A stretch of DNA of 64,000 nt from an uncultured Gemmatimonadota bacterium (GCA_903882745.1 CAIRYG010000002.1:124001-188000); one strand, 5' to 3'. Positions 27,416 through 36,500 are shown, counted from the stretch's first letter. Notes: a model not told the origin generated them from the letters alone. Numbers and translations are program-made.

Positions 27416-27988
27416 ATGACCAGAGCTGGCGACGATCGCCCGATGATGGATCACGAGTACGACGGCATCCAGGAGTACGACAATCCGATGCCGCGCTGGT
27501 GGCTCCTGCTTTTTGCTGTCACGATTGTGTTCGTGCCGGTGTACTACCTGTTGCCCAGCGACATCGGCAACATCACGAAGGCCGACATGTACACCCAAGA
27601 GATCGCCGCGTTCAATGCGGCGCATCCCGAGGCCCCAAAGATGACCGCCGAACAGGTGGGCGTATTCGTGGGAAAAGCCGACGCCATTGCCGACGGCAAA
27701 GTGGTGTTCATGGCCAACTGTGTCGCCTGCCATCGTGCGGATGGTGGCGGCCAGATCGGCCCGAATCTCACCGACGATTTCTGGATCCACGGCGCGACGC
27801 CGCTGGCGATTCACACCACGATTACGGAAGGGGTACTCGCCAAGGGAATGCCGCCCTGGGGCAAGATGCTCAAGCCCGAGCAGATCAACAGCGTGATGGC
27901 CTACGTCATTTCGCTCCACGGCTCACACCCGACGAATCCCAAAGAACCGCAGGGGATCCTCGCGACGGCAGAAGCCGCCAAGCCGTGA
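27416..27988 (+). CDS. ccoP: CcoP-like membrane c-type cytochrome, monoheme
   Basis: 190 aa. N-terminal acidic segment (MMDHEYDGIQEYDNPMPRWW, matching the CcoP N-terminal signature), one membrane helix (about 28-45), then a soluble periplasmic cytochrome c domain with CVACH (C102, C105, H106) and the sixth-ligand region KGMPPWG. Proteobacterial CcoP has two heme-c domains and about 300 residues; this one has one, and is correspondingly shorter. Overlaps the ccoG start (GTGA). Confidence 0.9.
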   Translation: MTRAGDDRPMMDHEYDGIQEYDNPMPRWWLLLFAVTIVFVPVYYLLPSDIGNITKADMYTQEIAAFNAAHPEAPKMTAEQVGVFVGKADAIADGKVVFMANCVACHRADGGGQIGPNLTDDFWIHGATPLAIHTTITEGVLAKGMPPWGKMLKPEQINSVMAYVISLHGSHPTNPKEPQGILATAEAAKP

Positions 27989-29406
27989 CCGCTCCCGTAG
28001 CCTCCGGTCGAGTACTCGCGACGCTGAACTCGGACGGATCCCGCCGGTGGATCCGTCCGAAGCCGTCGTATGGCGCGCACTGGCGGCAACGACGGGCGGT
28101 GGCCTACGCACTCATTGCGCTGTACCTCGGCATCCCACATCTCCGCCTGAACGGCATGCCGTTGATGTTGCTCGACCTGCCCCGGCGTGAATTCACCCTG
28201 TTCGGCACCACATTTCTGCCGACCGATACGCTGCTGCTGATGCTACTCGGCGTCAGCATTTTGCTTTTCATTTTTCTCCTGACCGCGCTCTTCGGACGTG
28301 TCTGGTGCGGGTGGGGATGCCCGCAGACCGTGTGGATGGAGTTTGTCTTCCGTCCGCTCGAGCGCCTCCTCGAAGGGGGCTGGGCTGGCTCACGGCAGCT
28401 GGACGCACAGGGGAATCATTTCCACGTGGGGCGGATCATCAAGTACGCGCTCTACGCCGTGCTCGCCGCCGTGCTCGCGAACACCTTCATCGCCTACTTC
28501 GTGGGGACCGCCCAGCTCGCGCACTGGATGCGGCAATCGCCATACGATCACCCGACGCCGTTCGTCGTGATGGCCGTGACCACGCTGCTCGTCTTCCTCG
28601 ACTTCACTTGGTTTCGCGAGCAGACCTGCCTCGTGGCCTGCCCGTACGGCCGCTGGCAGTCCGTGCTCCTCGACAAGTCCTCGCTGATCGTTGCCTACGA
28701 CCCGACGCGCGGTGAACCACGCGGCAAACCCAAGGATGCAACCGCCAACGCGCACACCGGCGACTGCGTGGACTGCAACGCCTGTGTGCTGACATGTCCG
28801 ACCGGCATCGACATCCGCGATGGGCTCCAAATGGAGTGCATTCACTGCACGCAGTGTGCCGACGCATGCAACACCGTGATGACCCGCCTCGACCGGCCGA
28901 CGGGACTCGTGCGCTACACGTCGCGCGAAATCCTCACCGGACAGGCGCGACACATCGTTCGGCCGCGCACGATTATCTACCCACTCGCATTCCTGCTCTT
29001 CTTCGGCGCCTTTCTCTACGCACTCACGCATCGCCCCACCGCCGACGTCACACTGCTTGGCGAAGTTGGCGAAACACCGTTCACTCGCAATGCGGACGGA
29101 ACCGTCACCGACCAGCTCCGCGTGAAGATCGCGAACCGTTCGGGACGCCCACACCAGTACACGGTCACCATCTCCGGCGATCCTGGGGTCAAGGTCATCG
29201 CACCGGAACTTCCGCTCACGGTCATCAATGGGCAGAACGCCACCATCAGCTTGTTCTTGATTTCGTCCGCCTCCCTCTTCACGCACGGAGAGCGGCTCAT
29301 CACGGTAGTCGTCGACGACGGCGAGCATCTGCGGTTCGAGCGCACCTGGCGCTTAGTCGGCCCGTCTGAACGCGAACACGCGCGCGAGAAGGAGAAGACC
29401 TCATGA
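27985..29406 (+). CDS. ccoG: CcoG (RdxA/FixG) cbb3 oxidase accessory ferredoxin
   Basis: 473 aa from a GTG overlapping the ccoP stop. Membrane-bound polyferredoxin: five hydrophobic segments, WCGWGCPQTVWMEF near the third, CLVACPYGRWQS, then two 4Fe-4S motifs C-x2-C-x2-C-x3-C-P (CVDCNACVLTCP) and CIHCTQCADAC, and a C-terminal immunoglobulin-like domain (about 350-465; NRSGRPHQYTVTISG). CcoG reduces Cu(II) to Cu(I) for cbb3 assembly in proteobacteria. The stop overlaps the ccoH ATG. Confidence 0.95.
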   Translation: MTAPVASGRVLATLNSDGSRRWIRPKPSYGAHWRQRRAVAYALIALYLGIPHLRLNGMPLMLLDLPRREFTLFGTTFLPTDTLLLMLLGVSILLFIFLLTALFGRVWCGWGCPQTVWMEFVFRPLERLLEGGWAGSRQLDAQGNHFHVGRIIKYALYAVLAAVLANTFIAYFVGTAQLAHWMRQSPYDHPTPFVVMAVTTLLVFLDFTWFREQTCLVACPYGRWQSVLLDKSSLIVAYDPTRGEPRGKPKDATANAHTGDCVDCNACVLTCPTGIDIRDGLQMECIHCTQCADACNTVMTRLDRPTGLVRYTSREILTGQARHIVRPRTIIYPLAFLLFFGAFLYALTHRPTADVTLLGEVGETPFTRNADGTVTDQLRVKIANRSGRPHQYTVTISGDPGVKVIAPELPLTVINGQNATISLFLISSASLFTHGERLITVVVDDGEHLRFERTWRLVGPSEREHAREKEKTS

Positions 29407-29900
29407 AGAAAGGATGGTACTGGCCGTGGTTCATTGGCATCCTCCTCGGCGCAACAGCGGGTGGTCAGGGCGTGATGCTCTACGCCGCCACACACGACAG
29501 CACCTTCTCCCTTGAACCGGATTACTACAAGAAGGCCGTTGCGTTCGACACGGTGATCAAACAAGAACGCGAGAATATCACCTTGGGATGGACCGCGCGC
29601 GCCACCATCGGCCCGCTGGTCGACGGCACCCGAGACGTCGCGATCGTCCTCACAGACAGCAGCGCGCAGCGCATTACCGACGCGCATGTCCGCGTGACCG
29701 CGATCCATAATCTCGACGGCGACCTCCACGTCTCCCAAGCACTGATCGTTCGCGACGATGGTCGCTTCACCGCCCGGATGCCGCTCCGTCGCGCAGGGCT
29801 CTGGGAGCTCCGCGTCGACGCGATGCGCGGACACGAGCGGTTTACACCGAGCGTGCGCGTCGACGTCAGCACTGCAGCACCGAGCGCCGTCACGAAGTGA
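29403..29900 (+). CDS. ccoH: CcoH (FixH)-family cbb3 assembly protein
   Basis: 165 aa. One N-terminal membrane helix (about 5-28, WYWPWFIGILLGATAGG) and a periplasmic domain with the family hallmark Y-Y-K (LEPDYYKKAVAFD). The conserved Tyr-Tyr-Lys and tryptophans near the N-terminus are the usual FixH pattern. Starts 1 codon inside the ccoG stop (ATGA) and overlaps the next GTG, so it is translationally coupled on both sides. Required for cbb3 assembly in other bacteria. Confidence 0.88.
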   Translation: MKKGWYWPWFIGILLGATAGGQGVMLYAATHDSTFSLEPDYYKKAVAFDTVIKQERENITLGWTARATIGPLVDGTRDVAIVLTDSSAQRITDAHVRVTAIHNLDGDLHVSQALIVRDDGRFTARMPLRRAGLWELRVDAMRGHERFTPSVRVDVSTAAPSAVTK

Positions 29901-30607
29901 TCCCACTGTTCGGGTCGGTCTTCGCCGCCGCCTTCCTCGGCAGCGCGCACTGCGCCGCAATGTGCGGCGGGATCGCCGGCTTCGCGGCCGGACCCACGGG
30001 TGGCGCGCGCGCCGTTGTGGCCTACAACGGAGCGCGCGGATTCATGTACCTCATACTCGGGGCGCTCGCCGGCGCCGCCGGGGCTGGGTTTGACGCCGCC
30101 GGCTCCCTCGTGGGACTCCAGCGCCCCGCCGCGATTGTCGCCGGCACCCTCATGGTCCTCTGGGGCACCGCCACCGCGCTCACCGCGATGGGTGTCCACA
30201 TTGCGGCACATACCATGCCCCCGGTCGCCACGCGGTTCCTCGCGCGTGTCACCCGCGCATTGCGCGAGCGCTCCCCCATGGTGCGCGCCGCCACACTCGG
30301 CGCGCTCACGCCGCTCTTACCCTGCGGCTGGCTCTACGCTTTTGTCGCCACCGCTGCCGCAACGGCCACGCCAGCAACTGGGATGCTCGTGATGGCCGCC
30401 TTCTGGGCCGGAACCCTCCCCGCAATGGCGGCGCTCGGCGCCGGACTCCAACGCGCACTCGGACCGCTCGCTCGTCGTCTCCCCGCGATCACCGCAACAG
30501 CAATGGTGGTGATCGGCGTGCTCACCATCTCGGGAAAATTCCAGCACGCGGTACACACCGCACCCACCACGCACACCACGCCGGTCACGCGCCATGACGG
30601 CCACTAA
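29897..30607 (+). CDS. SafE/UreH-2-domain membrane protein
   Basis: 236 aa from a GTG overlapping the ccoH stop. Six hydrophobic segments. N-terminus GSVFAAAFLGSAHCAAMCGG carries the HCAAMCGG signature of the sulfite exporter TauE/SafE or UreH-2 family often found beside cbb3 genes, and LTPLLPCGWLYAFVAT is the matching second half-repeat. The His-Cys and Cys-Gly residues in the first helix suggest metal or thiol handling; a role in copper delivery to the oxidase is inference. Its last 14 bp overlap ccoI. Confidence 0.85.
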   Translation: MIPLFGSVFAAAFLGSAHCAAMCGGIAGFAAGPTGGARAVVAYNGARGFMYLILGALAGAAGAGFDAAGSLVGLQRPAAIVAGTLMVLWGTATALTAMGVHIAAHTMPPVATRFLARVTRALRERSPMVRAATLGALTPLLPCGWLYAFVATAAATATPATGMLVMAAFWAGTLPAMAALGAGLQRALGPLARRLPAITATAMVVIGVLTISGKFQHAVHTAPTTHTTPVTRHDGH

Positions 30608-33032
30608 GCCTGAGCGCATCGTCACCGTGCAGGGGGCGCACTGCACGCACTGCACGCATTGCACCCTCCCCGTACCCGCCGGCCTGGTCGTTGATGGTGC
30701 CGACCACCAATTCTGTTGCGCCGCCTGCCGCACCGCCTTCGCGATTATCAACGAACACGGCCTCGACGACTACTACGCCTTCGCCGAACGTCGCGATCGC
30801 CCCGTCACGTCAAGCGGACGCGGCTACGAGGAGTTCGATCACGAGGCCTTCCGCGCGCTCTATGTGCGCGAGGGTGCCGACGGACTCGCCGAATGCGACC
30901 TCTACCTCGACGGCGTGCACTGCGCCTCGTGCGTCTGGCTGGTAGAAAAGGTGCCGCTCGCCATTCCCGGGGTCGTCTCGGCGGAACTCGACATTGGGCG
31001 TGCACGGTGTCGCGTGCGCTGGGATCGGACCCGCACGCCGCTCTCCGCCATCGCCCGCTTTCTCGACACACTCGGCTACGTCGCCCACCCGTTCCGTGGC
31101 GCGCGCGCCGATGACCTCCGTCGCCGCGAGGATCGCGCCGCGCTCGTGAACATCGGCATTGCTGGCGCGATTGCCGGCAACGTCATGATGATCGCGCTCG
31201 CGATCTACGCCGGTTGGTTCGGCGGCATCGACCCCGAGTTCGAACGCTATTTCCGCTGGTGGAGCTTCTTGCTCACCACACCCGCGATGATCTGGCCGGG
31301 ACGCGTCTTCTTCAAGAGCGCCTGGGGCGCACTCCGGCAGCGCGCGTTACACATGGACGTGCCCATCGCCGTCGCGATCGGCGCCGGCTATCTGCGCGGC
31401 GCGGTGAACACCGTCACCGACACCGGCCCCGTCTATTTCGACGGCGTCGCCACCCTCATCTTTCTGCTCCTCGTCGGGCGATTTCTCCAGCAGCGCGCAC
31501 AACGCGCCGCGGCGGACTCGGCCGAACTCCTCTTCTCGCTCGCCCCGAACACCGCGCGCGTGGTCGGCGACGACGGTGTCATTCGTGAAGTCCCCACCGA
31601 AGCCGTCCTGCCGGGCGCTGTGCTCGACGTCCGCGCCGGAGACACCTTGGCCGCCGACGGTGTCATTACCACCGGCCGCTCGGCCATTGATCTCTCACTC
31701 CTGACCGGCGAGTCGCGGCCGGTGCGTGTCGCCGAGGGGACGGAAGTGTTTGGCGGCACGGTGAACATCAGCGCACCGCTCCGCGTGGAGGTCACACGCT
31801 CCGGTGAATCGAGTCGCATCGGCCGACTCCTCAAGGATGTCGAGGACAGCGCGCGTCGCCGCGCCCCCGTCGTCAAGATGGCCGATCGCATGGCCGGCGC
31901 GTTCATCGCGGTCGTGCTCGCGGCGGCGGCGGCCACCTACTGGACGTGGATGCTGCGCGATCCGTCGCGCGCCATCGACAACGCCATCGCCATGTTGGTC
32001 GTCACCTGCCCCTGCGCGCTCGCACTCGCGACGCCTATGGCGATCACCGTGGCCATCGGGCGTGCCGCGCGTCGTGGCATCTTGATCAAAGGCGGCGACG
32101 CACTCGAGTGCCTCGCCACTCCCGGACTGCTGCTGCTCGACAAGACCGGCACCCTCACCACGGGCCGACTCGAACTCGAACAGTGGGACGGCGATTCCTC
32201 GCTGCGCCCGCTGGTGGCGGCACTCGAACAGCATTCGCGGCATCCCGTTGCCGCGGCCGTGCTCCGCGCCATGCACGACGAGCTCCCGCGCCCTGATGAC
32301 GTCCACGAAACTCTCGGTGGCGGCATCCGCGGACGGGTGCGTGGGCACGACGTGTTGGTCGGAAAGCCGGCGTGGGTGCTCGAGCACAGCGTGGGCGTGC
32401 TGGAGACCTTTCCCCCGATCGACGCAGCACTCACCCCGGTGCTCGTGTCCGTGGACGGCATCGTCGTGGCCCGCATGGGCTTCGGTGATCCCATTCGCCC
32501 GGAGGCCGCCCAGGCGGTGCGCGCGCTGCGTGCGCGTGGCTGGCATCTTGGGATTCTCTCGGGCGACGACCCGCGCGTGGTAGCCGCGGTGGGCCGCACG
32601 CTGGGCATTGCCGCGCAGGACTGTCGCGGTGGCGCCTCACCCGAGGACAAACGCGTGGCGGTGGAGCAGGCGCTGTTGGAGGGCCCCGTCGTGATGGTCG
32701 GCGACGGCGTCAACGACGCGGCGGCCATCGCCTCGGCGACCGTGGGTATTGGGGTGCGCGGCGGCGCCGAGGCGTGCCTGGCCGCGTCCGATGTGTTCCT
32801 CGCGCGCGGCGGGATCGGGACGTTGTTGGAGCTCGAAACCGGCTCGCGCCGCACACTCGGGCTGATTCGACTCGCCATCGGCTTTTCACTGTTCTACAAC
32901 GCAGTGGGCGCCATTTTAGCCTTTACCGGGATCATGGACCCGCTCATCGCGGCCATCGTGATGCCGGCCAGTTCGCTGAGTGTCGTAATCGCCGCGTGGC
33001 ATGGCCGCACCTTTTCGGAGCCGACGTTATGA
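30594..33032 (+). CDS. ccoI: CcoI (FixI) copper-transporting P1B ATPase
   Basis: 812 aa. N-terminal Zn-ribbon-like cytoplasmic module (CTHCTHCTLP and CCAAC, about 17-50), then an HMA domain with GVHCASC (about 100-170). Eight helices with metal motif TCPCALALATP (CPC), actuator LTGESRP, phosphorylation site LDKTGTLT, HP motif SRHPVAAAV and hinge GDGVNDAAAIASA. Supplies copper for cbb3 CuB. The CxxCxxC start is encoded by a 9-nt tandem repeat (30642-30665), an expansion of the usual CxxC. Translation of ccoS begins inside its stop. Confidence 0.94.
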   Translation: MTATKPERIVTVQGAHCTHCTHCTLPVPAGLVVDGADHQFCCAACRTAFAIINEHGLDDYYAFAERRDRPVTSSGRGYEEFDHEAFRALYVREGADGLAECDLYLDGVHCASCVWLVEKVPLAIPGVVSAELDIGRARCRVRWDRTRTPLSAIARFLDTLGYVAHPFRGARADDLRRREDRAALVNIGIAGAIAGNVMMIALAIYAGWFGGIDPEFERYFRWWSFLLTTPAMIWPGRVFFKSAWGALRQRALHMDVPIAVAIGAGYLRGAVNTVTDTGPVYFDGVATLIFLLLVGRFLQQRAQRAAADSAELLFSLAPNTARVVGDDGVIREVPTEAVLPGAVLDVRAGDTLAADGVITTGRSAIDLSLLTGESRPVRVAEGTEVFGGTVNISAPLRVEVTRSGESSRIGRLLKDVEDSARRRAPVVKMADRMAGAFIAVVLAAAAATYWTWMLRDPSRAIDNAIAMLVVTCPCALALATPMAITVAIGRAARRGILIKGGDALECLATPGLLLLDKTGTLTTGRLELEQWDGDSSLRPLVAALEQHSRHPVAAAVLRAMHDELPRPDDVHETLGGGIRGRVRGHDVLVGKPAWVLEHSVGVLETFPPIDAALTPVLVSVDGIVVARMGFGDPIRPEAAQAVRALRARGWHLGILSGDDPRVVAAVGRTLGIAAQDCRGGASPEDKRVAVEQALLEGPVVMVGDGVNDAAAIASATVGIGVRGGAEACLAASDVFLARGGIGTLLELETGSRRTLGLIRLAIGFSLFYNAVGAILAFTGIMDPLIAAIVMPASSLSVVIAAWHGRTFSEPTL

Positions 33033-33220
33033 GTGTGCTCTATGTGCTGGTCCCCGTGGCACTCGCGCTCGCGGCGTGCGCGGTGTTCGCCTATACCTGG
33101 TCATCGCGCACCGGTCAGTTCGACGATCTGACGACTCCCGCGCTGCGCGCCCTTCTTGACGAGGCGCCCCACCGCCCCGCCTCCGAGCCTTCGGCGCCGG
33201 TTCGGCGCGAGGCGGAGTAG
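33029..33220 (+). CDS. ccoS: CcoS cbb3 oxidase assembly protein
   Basis: 63 aa; ATG overlaps the ccoI stop (ATGA). One membrane helix (about 2-22, VLYVLVPVALALAACAVFAYTW) followed by the CcoS signature TGQFDDLTTPALRAL and a Pro/charged tail. CcoS is needed for heme and copper insertion into the catalytic subunit. Last gene of the oxidase operon, ahead of the hairpin at 33315. Confidence 0.92.
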   Translation: MSVLYVLVPVALALAACAVFAYTWSSRTGQFDDLTTPALRALLDEAPHRPASEPSAPVRREAE

Positions 33221-33223
33221 CAG

Positions 33224-33251
33224 CTGCTCAGTAGCAACTGCTCAGTAGCAA
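33224..33251. repeat. Perfect 14-bp tandem duplication
   Basis: CTGCTCAGTAGCAA occurs twice back to back (33224-33237, 33238-33251) just after the ccoS stop; a third, degenerate AGCAACC... follows. Probably replication slippage; no gene in this 149-bp gap. Confidence 0.8.
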
Positions 33252-33286
33252 CCGCGGGGTAGCAGCCGTTGCCCCGCCGGTTGACT

Positions 33287-33364
33287 TTACTGACTATCTG
33301 GTTAGTTATTAGGAGGCGGCCACGGCCGCCCTTTCTTTTCCCTATTACTGACTGAACGTTCAGT
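33287..33364. promoter_or_regulatory. Candidate TetR operators upstream of tetR
   Basis: A perfect 14-bp palindrome ACTGAACGTTCAGT at 33351-33364 ends 5 bp before the tetR ATG, with no Shine-Dalgarno visible there. The half-site TTACTGACT recurs at 33287-33295 and 33345-33353, and the distal copy is followed by an imperfect inverted repeat (ACTGAC to GTTAGT, 33289-33306). A TTGACT at 33281 could be a -35. Suggests autoregulation of tetR and the efflux operon. Confidence 0.6.
33315..33340 (+). terminator. Likely terminator of the cbb3 operon
   Basis: Hairpin GGCGGC-CACG-GCCGCC (33315-33330, small loop) followed by CTTTCTTTTC, about 95 bp after ccoS and before tetR. The T-tract is interrupted by C, so strength is moderate. 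Confidence 0.55.
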
Positions 33365-33369
33365 AACCT

Positions 33370-34035
33370 ATGACCGAAGCAGCGCTTTCGCTCGATCACG
33401 CAAAGTTCCGGCGACAACCCGAGGTGCGTCCAGGACAAATCCTCGACGCAGCCGTCAAGGTCTTCACTGACCGCGGCATCGCTGCTGCAAAACTCGAGGA
33501 AATCGCCACACTCGCGGGCGTGAGCAAAGGCACCATCTACCTCTACTTCCACAGCAAGGAAGAGCTCTTCCGCGAAGTCGTCCGCCAAAAAGTCGTGCCG
33601 CTCCTCGCCCTCGCCGACGAAGGCGTCACCGCAGAATCCGCAACAGCGGCACTCCGTGCCTCGCTCGAGCATCACTGGACCTACATGGATCGCGACGACG
33701 CCGAAGGCTGGGTCAGACTCGCGCTCCTGGAACTCCACAAGTTCCCCGACCTCGCACAGTTCTATCGCGACGAAGTCGTCAACCGCTCCAACGCGGTCCT
33801 TTTCGGCATCATCGAACGGGGGATCGCCGCCGGCGAGTTCCGCCCAATCGACGCCGATGCCGCCGTGATGATGATCAAAGGGATCCTCCTCACGCACGTC
33901 ATCTGGTGCGGCGCACACTCGCCGAACCCTGCGATGCGCGCGAAACCGCGCGATCAGATCCTGCACGACATCACGGATTTCGTCCTCCACGCACTGCGCC
34001 CGGTCACACCGGTCGCGGCAACCGTATTCGAATGA
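33370..34035 (+). CDS. TetR-family transcriptional regulator
   Basis: 221 aa. N-terminal helix-turn-helix (about 20-68): ILDAAVKVFTDRGIAA, LEEIATLAGVSKGTIYLYF is the TetR consensus recognition helix, followed by the HSKEELF. C-terminal ligand-binding all-helical domain. First gene of an efflux operon, overlapping tolC by ATGA. Probably represses itself and the efflux genes through the palindromes upstream, and is released by a transported or stress-related ligand that cannot be identified. Confidence 0.93.
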   Translation: MTEAALSLDHAKFRRQPEVRPGQILDAAVKVFTDRGIAAAKLEEIATLAGVSKGTIYLYFHSKEELFREVVRQKVVPLLALADEGVTAESATAALRASLEHHWTYMDRDDAEGWVRLALLELHKFPDLAQFYRDEVVNRSNAVLFGIIERGIAAGEFRPIDADAAVMMIKGILLTHVIWCGAHSPNPAMRAKPRDQILHDITDFVLHALRPVTPVAATVFE

Positions 34036-35387
34036 ACACGACACGCTCAACCCCGCGCGGGCTCCTCGCCCTCGGCCTGCTCACGATATCCGCGATGCAA
34101 CTCCTCGCGCAGACGCCCGTCACGCTCACGCTCGGCGGCGCCGCACGCATGGCCGCGCAAGGCAATGCAGCGCCGATCGCCGCCAAGGAGCGGGTGGCGC
34201 AGGCCGACGCCCGCGTTCGCCAACGGCTCGCAGATTTTCTGCCCAACTTCTCCGTTGGGTTCAGCGACGTAGAGCGCAACTTCAACTCCGCCAGCATGGG
34301 GATCAGCTTCCGCGACGCCACCACGGGCAAGTTCCTCTTCGATCCAAATGGACAAGTGCTCGGACCGGTCCGCGCGTGGGACCTGCGAGGCACCCTGACC
34401 CAGAAGATCTACGACTTCGGATCCTTCGCGCGACTTCGCGCCGCACGGGCCTCCGTGTCCGCGGCCACCGCCGACGTTAGTGTCGCCTCGCAGCAGGCGG
34501 CCGCCATGGCCGCAGGCGCCTACGTGCGCGCCTCCCGCGCCGACGCGCAGTTGGGCGCCCGGATCGCGGACTCGACCCTCGCCGCAGAGCTGCTCGGGAT
34601 CGCCCGCGACCAGCTCACGGCCGGCGTTGGCATCGCGCTCGACGTCACGCGGGCCCAGTCGCAGTTGGCAACCGCGCGCGCGCAGCTGATCTCCGCCCGC
34701 AACGAACGAAATCGGGCGCGCCTCGAACTGAATCGCGCGCTCGGCGTCCCCGCTGCGCAGATGGTAGTGCTGGCCGACTCACTCGCCACGCTCTCCACGA
34801 GCGTCCCAGTCCCCGCCGAGCAGAGCGCGATCGACGTCGCGATGCGCGGCCGCGCCGAGCTGCGCTCCGCCGATGAAGCGACGCGTTCCGCCGAGCGGCA
34901 GATCGATGCCCTCCGCGCCGAACGTCTCCCCTCGCTCGGCCTGTTTGCCGATCAGGGCTCCAACGGCAAAGCACTCGAGCACATGATCCCCACCTATACC
35001 TGGGGCATCTCCCTCTCGGTGCCGGTCTTCGACGGCTTCCGCCGCGATGGACGTATCGACGAACAAGGCGCGGTGATCCGCGAGCTCGGCGTGCGTCGCA
35101 AGGACATCGCCGATCAGGCCGCGACCGATGTACGCGGCGCCCTGCTTGATCTGGCGTCCGCGCGCGAACAGCTCGCCGCGCAAGAAGAACGGCTCGCGCT
35201 CGCCAATCAAGAACTCGCGCAGGCGCGCGATCGCTTTACCGCCGGTGTTTCGGGGAACGCCGATGTGATTTCTGCATCGCTCACGCTGAATGCCGCACGC
35301 ACGCAACTGGTTGATGCTCGCGCCGCCTACTTGGGCGCACGCCTCGCGCTCGCGCGGGCGCAGGGCAATGTGACCGAACTTCCGTAA
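34032..35387 (+). CDS. TolC-family outer-membrane efflux protein
   Basis: 451 aa with a signal peptide (cleavage about LLA-QT, residue 26). Two outer membrane factor repeats rich in Ala/Arg/Gln helices; SLSVPVFDGFRRDGRI in the second repeat and KIYDFGSFARLRAARA in the first are family segments. Forms the outer-membrane trimer channel of a tripartite pump. ATG overlaps the tetR stop, and the adaptor emrA follows 26 bp later. Confidence 0.92.
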   Translation: MNTTRSTPRGLLALGLLTISAMQLLAQTPVTLTLGGAARMAAQGNAAPIAAKERVAQADARVRQRLADFLPNFSVGFSDVERNFNSASMGISFRDATTGKFLFDPNGQVLGPVRAWDLRGTLTQKIYDFGSFARLRAARASVSAATADVSVASQQAAAMAAGAYVRASRADAQLGARIADSTLAAELLGIARDQLTAGVGIALDVTRAQSQLATARAQLISARNERNRARLELNRALGVPAAQMVVLADSLATLSTSVPVPAEQSAIDVAMRGRAELRSADEATRSAERQIDALRAERLPSLGLFADQGSNGKALEHMIPTYTWGISLSVPVFDGFRRDGRIDEQGAVIRELGVRRKDIADQAATDVRGALLDLASAREQLAAQEERLALANQELAQARDRFTAGVSGNADVISASLTLNAARTQLVDARAAYLGARLALARAQGNVTELP

Positions 35388-35413
35388 CCGACTTCCTACC
35401 TGAGACGATACCG

Positions 35414-36496
35414 ATGGCTTCGAACGTGACTCCCAACACCACCGCATCCGCCGCGCCGCAGAAGCGTGGCAAGATGCTCCCGATTCTTGGAACGCTCACC
35501 CTGCTCGGCTGCGTGTGGGCCGGGAAGACCTGGTGGTACAACCAGTCGCACCAGACCACCGACAACGCGCAGGTGGATGGCTCCATCGTCCCCGTGCTCG
35601 CGAAGGTTGGCGGCTACGTGAAGGCCGTGCGCATTGCCGAAAACCAGCCGGTGAAGCTTGGCCAGGAGCTGGTGCAGATTGACGACGCCGAGTACGCCGT
35701 GCGCGTGCAGCAGGCGGAGGCGGAACTGAGTGCCGCCGCGTACGTGGCGGGCGCCGGTGGCGTCGATGGACAGGCGGAGGCGCAGATTCGCGGCGCCGCG
35801 AGCCAGGGCCAAGTGGTACAGGCACAGATCCTCGCCGCGCGGGCCGCACAGGCAAAGGCCGCGGCGGATCTCGCGCGCATGAAGGAGCTCGTGGGCAAGC
35901 AGATCGTGTCGCGCCAGCAGCTCGACGCGGCGCAGGCTGCGTATGATCAGGCCAGTGCGCAGCTCACGGCCACGGAGCGTCAGGCTACCTCCGCGGCCGC
36001 CCAGCTCTCGAACGCAGAGATCGGGTCGAAGTTCGCGCTCGCGCGCTACACCGGGGCGCAGGCCACGTTGAACAATGCGCGGTTGCAGCTCTCGTACACG
36101 AAGGTCGAGGCGCCGGTCACCGGCACCGTGAGCCGCAAGCAGGTGGAGATCGGCCAGCTGGTGCAGGCGGGACAGCCGCTGCTGACGCTCGTGTCGGACA
36201 GCGCCGTCTGGATTACCGCGAACTTCAAGGAAACGCAGCTCGCGTTGTTGAAGGTCGGCCAGGTGGTGGATGTTGAGGTTGATTCGTATCCAGGGTGCAC
36301 GGCGTCAGGAAAGATTGAGAGTCTGAGCGCTGCGACGGGCGCCAAGTTCGCCCTGCTGCCGCCCGACAACTCGACCGGGAACTTCACGAAGGTGGTGCAG
36401 CGCGTGCCGGTGCGAATTGCCATCACCGCAGGGTGTGGCGCGGACCGTCCGCTGCGTCCGGGCATGAGCGTGACTGCCTCCGTCGTGACCAAGTAG
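35414..36496 (+). CDS. EmrA/HlyD-family membrane fusion protein
   Basis: 360 aa. One N-terminal membrane helix (about 22-42) then the periplasmic adaptor: first biotinyl-lipoyl strand TTDNAQVDGSIVPVLAKVGGYV (EmrA signature TDDAYVxG analogue), an alpha-hairpin rich in Ala/Gln (about 80-190), second lipoyl half SYTKVEAPVTGTVSRK, and a beta-barrel. Joins the MFS exporter encoded next to the TolC channel encoded before. Typical length. Confidence 0.93.
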   Translation: MASNVTPNTTASAAPQKRGKMLPILGTLTLLGCVWAGKTWWYNQSHQTTDNAQVDGSIVPVLAKVGGYVKAVRIAENQPVKLGQELVQIDDAEYAVRVQQAEAELSAAAYVAGAGGVDGQAEAQIRGAASQGQVVQAQILAARAAQAKAAADLARMKELVGKQIVSRQQLDAAQAAYDQASAQLTATERQATSAAAQLSNAEIGSKFALARYTGAQATLNNARLQLSYTKVEAPVTGTVSRKQVEIGQLVQAGQPLLTLVSDSAVWITANFKETQLALLKVGQVVDVEVDSYPGCTASGKIESLSAATGAKFALLPPDNSTGNFTKVVQRVPVRIAITAGCGADRPLRPGMSVTASVVTK

Positions 36497-36500
36497 TCCG

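Noticed and set aside
31695-32878. Long minus-strand frames over ccoI
   Set aside because: Complementary-strand artefacts of the ccoI coding sequence; all catalytic motifs are on the + strand.
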